A stretch of 64,000 bases of DNA from Azospirillum thiophilum (GTDB taxonomy: Bacteria > Pseudomonadota > Alphaproteobacteria > Azospirillales > Azospirillaceae), in NCBI RefSeq assembly GCF_001305595.1, contig NZ_CP012406.1, forward strand, positions 186,001-250,000. Reading direction: 5' to 3'. Under the pieces are notes generated by a model. It was not told the DNA's origin, searched no databases, and worked only from the letters and a program-made list of their open reading frames with translations. Numbering within the stretch: position 1 is the first letter of the stretch; each line of letters starts with the position of its first letter. A program made the position numbers and the translations under genes. Positions 60,593 to 64,000 of this stretch are shown here, piece by piece.

Positions 60593-61009
60593 ATGCCCGA
60601 ATCGGACAACAAACAGGCGGACGCCAGCGGGCGGGACTGGAAGCGCGCGCTGTCGCCCAACCAGTACAAGGTCCTGCGCGAACACGCGACGGAATATCCC
60701 GGCACCAGCCCGCTCAACGGCGAGAAGCGGACCGGCACCTACCGTTGCGCCGGCTGCGGCCAGCCGCTCTATGCCAGCGCAACCAAGTACGAGAGCGGCT
60801 CGGGCTGGCCCAGCTTCTGGGAGCCGTTGCCGGGGGCGATCGAGACCACGACCGACCACAAGCTGGCCTATCCGCGCACCGAGGTTCATTGCGCCGCCTG
60901 CAAGGGCCATCTCGGCCATGTCTTCGACGACGGGCCGGAGCCGACGGGCAAGCGCTATTGCATGAACGGCGTCGCCATGACCTTCGTCCCCGGCGAAAAG
61001 GCCGACTGA
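60593..61009 (+). CDS. msrB: Peptide-methionine (R)-S-oxide reductase
   Basis: A 138-residue enzyme that repairs oxidised methionine (R form) in proteins. Zinc-binding CAGCGQ and CAACKGH, the conserved SGSGWPSFWEP and the catalytic cysteine in RYCMNGVAM are all present. GGAGGAG about ten bases before the ATG at 60593 decides the start. Confidence 0.94.
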   Translation: MPESDNKQADASGRDWKRALSPNQYKVLREHATEYPGTSPLNGEKRTGTYRCAGCGQPLYASATKYESGSGWPSFWEPLPGAIETTTDHKLAYPRTEVHCAACKGHLGHVFDDGPEPTGKRYCMNGVAMTFVPGEKAD

Positions 61010-61102
61010 ACCGAATGGCCATGGCCGGGCGGCGCCGCTTGGATCGGATCGCGTAAAATCGGCATCGATTTGAAGCGTGAATCCGATCGCCAAAACATAA
61101 GG

Positions 61103-61144
61103 CTGGAATTTCGTGCGTTTCATATTGAACGCACGAAACTCCAG
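61103..61144. repeat. 17-bp inverted repeat in the gap after msrB
   Basis: Arms CTGGAATTTCGTGCGTT and AACGCACGAAACTCCAG pair with one mismatch around an 8-base loop TCATATTG. It is a strong stem-loop or a large palindromic operator in an otherwise empty stretch. Confidence 0.75.
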
Positions 61145-61358
61145 GCCCGCCCGGTCCTATTCCTCCAACAAAAGTCGGGTTTCCCCCAGGTCGGCTAAAA
61201 ATTACAACCCTGGAACGGAGGCCGATGGTATGATCGGCCATGCGCAGTGCCGTGCGGCGGCCATGCGGCGGGGTGTCGCGATGGCATCGCGCCCCGTCCC
61301 CGCCCATGGCACGATGCGCCGGCGTTGTCGGCGCCACGTTGCGGCTGGGGGAGGGCGA
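61145..61358. other. Remainder of the gap before the coiled-coil gene pair
   Basis: The reading frame runs open from 61113 toward the next gene, but the part before 61359 is Arg-rich and low in structure, and the Shine-Dalgarno GGGGGAGGG lies just before 61359. I see no gene here. Confidence 0.4.
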
Positions 61359-61928
61359 ATGGTCATTTCGGCCGAGTTCCTGGGGATGCTGCTACTGATC
61401 GCCAGCGCCGCCGCGCTCGGTCTGTCCATCGTGGTGGATGTCGGCCGCGTCAGCGCCGAGAAGACCCGCGAGGCGATGAACCAGCGCCAGTACGACAAGA
61501 AGCGTGCGGCTCTCGCCGAATGGCGGCAGAAGACCGAACGCAAGCGCGTCGACCTGACCACCCTGCAAGCCCGCCTGACCGAGTTCAACGGCCGCCGCCA
61601 GAAGGCGCTGACCGAGCTGAAGGCTTTGGAATATTCGAAGATCGAGCTGGTGCATGAGCTGGGCGACCAGGACACCGACGGCGAAGTCTTCTGGGCCCAG
61701 CTGGCGGTCGGCCCCAATTTCAACGAGCTGGACCGCAAGGACATCGTTTTTTCCCGCCAGATCTGGGAATACCGCAACGTCGCGCACATCACGGCGCCTT
61801 CGGCCGAACAGGCGCACGGCATGGTGCGGACCAGCTTTTCCCAGCGCAACGGCCTGATCTCCTCGCCGGTGGTGCCGCTGGCACTCGCCCCCGATCCCGA
61901 GGCCGAGACCGAGGCGTCCGCAGCATGA
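61359..61928 (+). CDS. Membrane-anchored coiled-coil protein (first of a pair)
   Basis: A 189-residue protein. An N-terminal hydrophobic helix (FLGMLLLIASAAALGLSIVV) is followed by a long helical region (TREAMNQRQYDKKRAALAEW, RKRVDLTTLQARLTEFNGRR) and a soluble C-terminal domain (VFWAQLAVGPNFNELDRKDI). The next gene has the same layout, which suggests a paired complex at the membrane. Function unknown. Confidence 0.65.
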   Translation: MVISAEFLGMLLLIASAAALGLSIVVDVGRVSAEKTREAMNQRQYDKKRAALAEWRQKTERKRVDLTTLQARLTEFNGRRQKALTELKALEYSKIELVHELGDQDTDGEVFWAQLAVGPNFNELDRKDIVFSRQIWEYRNVAHITAPSAEQAHGMVRTSFSQRNGLISSPVVPLALAPDPEAETEASAA

Positions 61929-61938
61929 CGGGTGCCGC

Positions 61939-62568
61939 ATGACCGGGATGATGCTGTATTTCGCGCTGGGCCTGATGGTGCTGACCGTCCTGTCCAACCG
62001 CTACTGGCGCCGCCAGCTGGCGCTGACGCGCATCGCCATGTCCAAGCTGAAGGAAAAGGTCGACGACGTGACCAAGGAGGTCGCCGACGTCGCCTCCGAC
62101 TATGCGCAGCTCGCCCATCACCATGCCGAGACGGAAAAGCGCGTGCAGAAGGCGGAGATCGAACTGCAGGCCGCCATCCTGGAGCTGGACAGGAAGAAGG
62201 CCTCCGCGCTCGACCGCTATTTCATCTTCGACCGCAACGAGCCGCGCCCCGGCCGCTTCTGGGAGGTCGCGGTGCGCTTCAGCCCGGCCGGCGCCAGCTT
62301 CGCGGACCAGCGCGGCTTTCGCGGCTGGACGGGGGTCCGCCGCTATCTGCTGATCGCCGATGGCGACCGCGAGGCGCGCGAACGGGTGGCCGCCCGCTAT
62401 CCGCGCCGCGCCGGATTCGAGGTTGTGGAGGTCGCCGGCTGCCGGCTGAACGGGCTGACCGTCAACCGCATCTCCGAACTCAGCACCTTCCGCAAGCCCG
62501 GCAAGCCCGAGGAGGACGGCGCCCCGGCCCGTCCGCAGCGCCGGACGACCTCCACCGCGCAATCCTGA
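61939..62568 (+). CDS. Membrane-anchored coiled-coil protein (second of a pair)
   Basis: A 209-residue protein with the layout of its neighbour: one hydrophobic helix (MLYFALGLMVLTVLSNRYW), a heptad region (MSKLKEKVDDVTKEVADVAS, AETEKRVQKAEIELQAAILE) and a globular C-terminal domain (VRFSPAGASFADQRGFRGWT). It starts 11 bp after the first gene. Function unknown. Confidence 0.65.
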   Translation: MTGMMLYFALGLMVLTVLSNRYWRRQLALTRIAMSKLKEKVDDVTKEVADVASDYAQLAHHHAETEKRVQKAEIELQAAILELDRKKASALDRYFIFDRNEPRPGRFWEVAVRFSPAGASFADQRGFRGWTGVRRYLLIADGDREARERVAARYPRRAGFEVVEVAGCRLNGLTVNRISELSTFRKPGKPEEDGAPARPQRRTTSTAQS

Positions 62569-62623
62569 CCGGCTCCGCCGACGGCGAAAGACCGGGCGCA
62601 AGGCCGACGACGGAAAAAACGCC

Positions 62624-63319
62624 TCAGTCGACCGCCGCCTGAAACATGTAGCCCATGCCGTGGACGGTGACGATACGGGCCGGGTCGGCCGGGTCATGCT
62701 CCACCACCCGGCGCAGGCGGCGGACCAGCCGGTCGATCGAGCGGTCGTAGGGCACCGAATCGCCGCGCAGGGTCAGGTCCAGCAGATCGTCGCGGCTCAG
62801 CACCCGGCCGGGATTCTCGACGAAGGCGGCCAGCAGCTCGAACTCGGCGGAGGTCAGGCGGGCGTCCTCGCCGCCGGGCGCGCGCAGCCGGCGCTTGTCG
62901 AGATGCAGTTCCCACCCGTCGAATCGCTTGACCCGGCCGCCGGCCGGCCGAGTCGGGCGGGCGATGCGGCGCAGCAGGCTGCGGGTGCGGGCCAGGATCT
63001 CGCGCGGCTCGAACGGCTTGGTGATGTAGTCGTCGGCCCCAAGTTCCAGCCCGATCAGCCGGTCCATCCGGTCGGAGCGCCCGGTGATCAGGATGATGCC
63101 GATGTTGGAGACGGCCCGCAATTCCCGCGTCACCGCCAGCCCGTCCTTGCCCGGAAGCCGGATGTCGAGCAGCAGCAGGTCGATCCGCCCGCGCGCCAGC
63201 AGCACCGACAGCTGGTCGCCGTCACGCGCCAGCATCACCCGGTAGCCTTCGCCTTCCAGGTAGGCCTTCAGGGTTTCGCGGGTGATGGGATCGTCGTCGA
63301 CAACCGCAATCGTATGCAT
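62624..63319 (-). CDS. OmpR-family response regulator
   Basis: A 231-residue two-component regulator. The receiver domain has the acidic pair DDD near residue 9, the phospho-acceptor Asp in LLLLDIRLPGKDG near 53 and Lys in DDYITKPFEPRE near 102. The C-terminal winged helix (LTSAEFELLAAFVENPGRVL, YDRSIDRLVRRLRRVVEHD) binds DNA. No histidine kinase gene is adjacent in the window. The start at 63319 has a hydrophobic first strand, as is usual. Confidence 0.93.
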   Translation of the reverse strand: MHTIAVVDDDPITRETLKAYLEGEGYRVMLARDGDQLSVLLARGRIDLLLLDIRLPGKDGLAVTRELRAVSNIGIILITGRSDRMDRLIGLELGADDYITKPFEPREILARTRSLLRRIARPTRPAGGRVKRFDGWELHLDKRRLRAPGGEDARLTSAEFELLAAFVENPGRVLSRDDLLDLTLRGDSVPYDRSIDRLVRRLRRVVEHDPADPARIVTVHGMGYMFQAAVD

Positions 63320-63476
63320 CGTCCCCCGCGCAGGACCTCCAAGGGGTGGCGGAATGCCGGCCACGCCAATGTTAAGGAAACTATCGGTTCCGCCGGCCAG
63401 TTACAACGGTGATGCGCCGGACCGCGCCCCATCCGTCCCGCCGCTCGATTGTATGGATGTCCCGCGGTTTAAAATA

Positions 63477-63539
63477 GGGACAATTGCGCCGAACTTGCCA
63501 GCACGCCGGGACAATGCCACATTTGTCCCCATGACAAAT
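63477..63539. promoter_or_regulatory. Candidate operator set of the MocR-like gene
   Basis: GGGACAAT occurs at 63477-63484 and 63508-63515 (31 bp apart, direct), and ATTTGTC-CCCAT-GACAAAT forms an inverted repeat at 63521-63539 over the start codon. Direct repeats in tandem are typical of GntR/MocR regulators that control their own or a neighbouring gene. Confidence 0.55.
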
Positions 63540-64000
63540 TGGACCCCGACCCTGGAGGGCCGCCCCGGCCCGCTTTATCGCGTCATCGCCGACGCGCTGG
63601 CCGATGACATCGCCGATGGCGTGCTGGCGGTCGGCACGCGGCTGCCAACCCACCGCGACCTCGCATTCCGCCTTGGCGTGACGGTGGGAACGGTGACCCG
63701 CGCCTATGCCGAGGCGGAAAAGCGGGGGCTGATCGGCGGCGAGGTCGGGCGCGGCACCTTCGTCCAGGGCCAGCGTGCACCGGCGGCGCTCCCGCTGCCC
63801 GGCTGGCCCCCGGCGGTGCAGGCGGCGGCCGGTCCGGTCATCGTCAACATGACCACGGTCCATCCCGAACATGCGGTGGCGGCCCAGGCCCTGGGCCAGG
63901 CGCTGACCGCCATCGGGGCTTCCGGCCATCTCGCGGCGCTGATCGGCTACGGCCCCCATGCCGGGTTGCCCGAGCATCGCGCCGCCGCCGCCGCCTGGCT
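63531..64000 (+). CDS. GntR/MocR-family PLP-dependent regulator, 5' part
   Basis: The first 156 residues of a protein that continues past the window. Residues 1-80 are a GntR winged helix (GPLYRVIADALADDIADGVL, THRDLAFRLGVTVGTVTRAY, AEAEKRGLIGGEVGRGTFVQ). The following part has the start of the aminotransferase-like domain (LAALIGYGPHAGLPEHRAAA). MocR proteins such as PdxR sense pyridoxal phosphate or an amine. The ATG lies inside the inverted repeat. Confidence 0.85.
   Translation, partial: MTNWTPTLEGRPGPLYRVIADALADDIADGVLAVGTRLPTHRDLAFRLGVTVGTVTRAYAEAEKRGLIGGEVGRGTFVQGQRAPAALPLPGWPPAVQAAAGPVIVNMTTVHPEHAVAAQALGQALTAIGASGHLAALIGYGPHAGLPEHRAAAAAW

Noticed and set aside
1-64000. tRNA, rRNA or integrase-type attachment sites
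   Set aside because: No cloverleaf or rRNA sequence and no tyrosine or serine integrase were seen. The prophage integrates by DDE transposition.

Overview
The window is high-GC DNA with dense, often overlapping genes. The gene families and gene order suggest a Rhodospirillales-type alphaproteobacterium of the Azospirillum kind; this is inferred from recognised families, because there is no rRNA or tRNA here to anchor taxonomy. The dominant object is a complete Mu-type transposable prophage of 39,766 bp (12559-52324). It sits between chromosomal genes on both sides and was placed in the gap between two divergent host genes.

Left host flank (1-12558). An M20 peptidase fragment is followed by a LysR regulator divergent from a four-gene cluster: an agmatinase-type ureohydrolase and a complete NitT/TauT-type ABC importer (binding protein, permease, ATPase). 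This looks like uptake and hydrolysis of a guanidino compound. Then come a CHASE-PAS-GGDEF-EAL cyclic-di-GMP protein coupled to a small unknown gene, a soluble chemoreceptor with an N-terminal protoglobin-like domain and a C-terminal zinc-binding CZB domain, a PRPP-synthetase paralogue and a small membrane protein.

Prophage (12559-52324). Its ends are exact: TGT...ACA termini, a perfect 5-bp target duplication GTCGG, and an 11-bp transposase-site motif (TGGTTTGACGT) placed 14 bp inside both ends. It is inserted so that Mu's left (immunity) end is on the right of the window. Reading right to left: two cargo genes, a cI-like repressor divergent from a Ner-like gene, MuA transposase and MuB ATPase, a block of small early genes (HTH, zinc-ribbon, DUF2786 and DUF3164 proteins, GemA) and a Mor-type activator with an extra Cys4 knuckle. 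Lysis genes (endolysin, holin) follow, then the Mu head module (gp24-gp28 equivalents, portal, gpF, protease/scaffold I/Z, decoration protein, major capsid gpT, gp35, gp36, gpG, gp37). Last is a non-contractile, siphovirus-type tail module: tail tube, a frameshifted assembly chaperone, a 2108-residue tape measure, a tail hub and a LamG-tipped fibre. Most neighbouring genes overlap by ATGA, so a few long transcripts are likely.

Right host flank (52325-64000). CorA, a small unknown, IspE, a DsrE-like protein, a Tat-exported ABC binding protein, a Bcr/CflA efflux pump with a duplicated 3' end, a BMP-family binding lipoprotein-like protein, a pentapeptide-repeat protein, MsrB, a pair of membrane-anchored coiled-coil proteins, an OmpR-type response regulator and the start of a MocR-type regulator.

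The observations most worth following are the Mu-like arrangement of terminal sites with extra copies of the same motif deep inside the phage, a dnaX-type A AAA AAG frameshift signal joining the tail chaperone to its partner, a toxin-like nuclease domain at the end of gpF, 10-bp-phased TCCCR repeats that match palindromes around the repressor start, and a globin-coupled receptor whose proximal histidine appears to be tyrosine.
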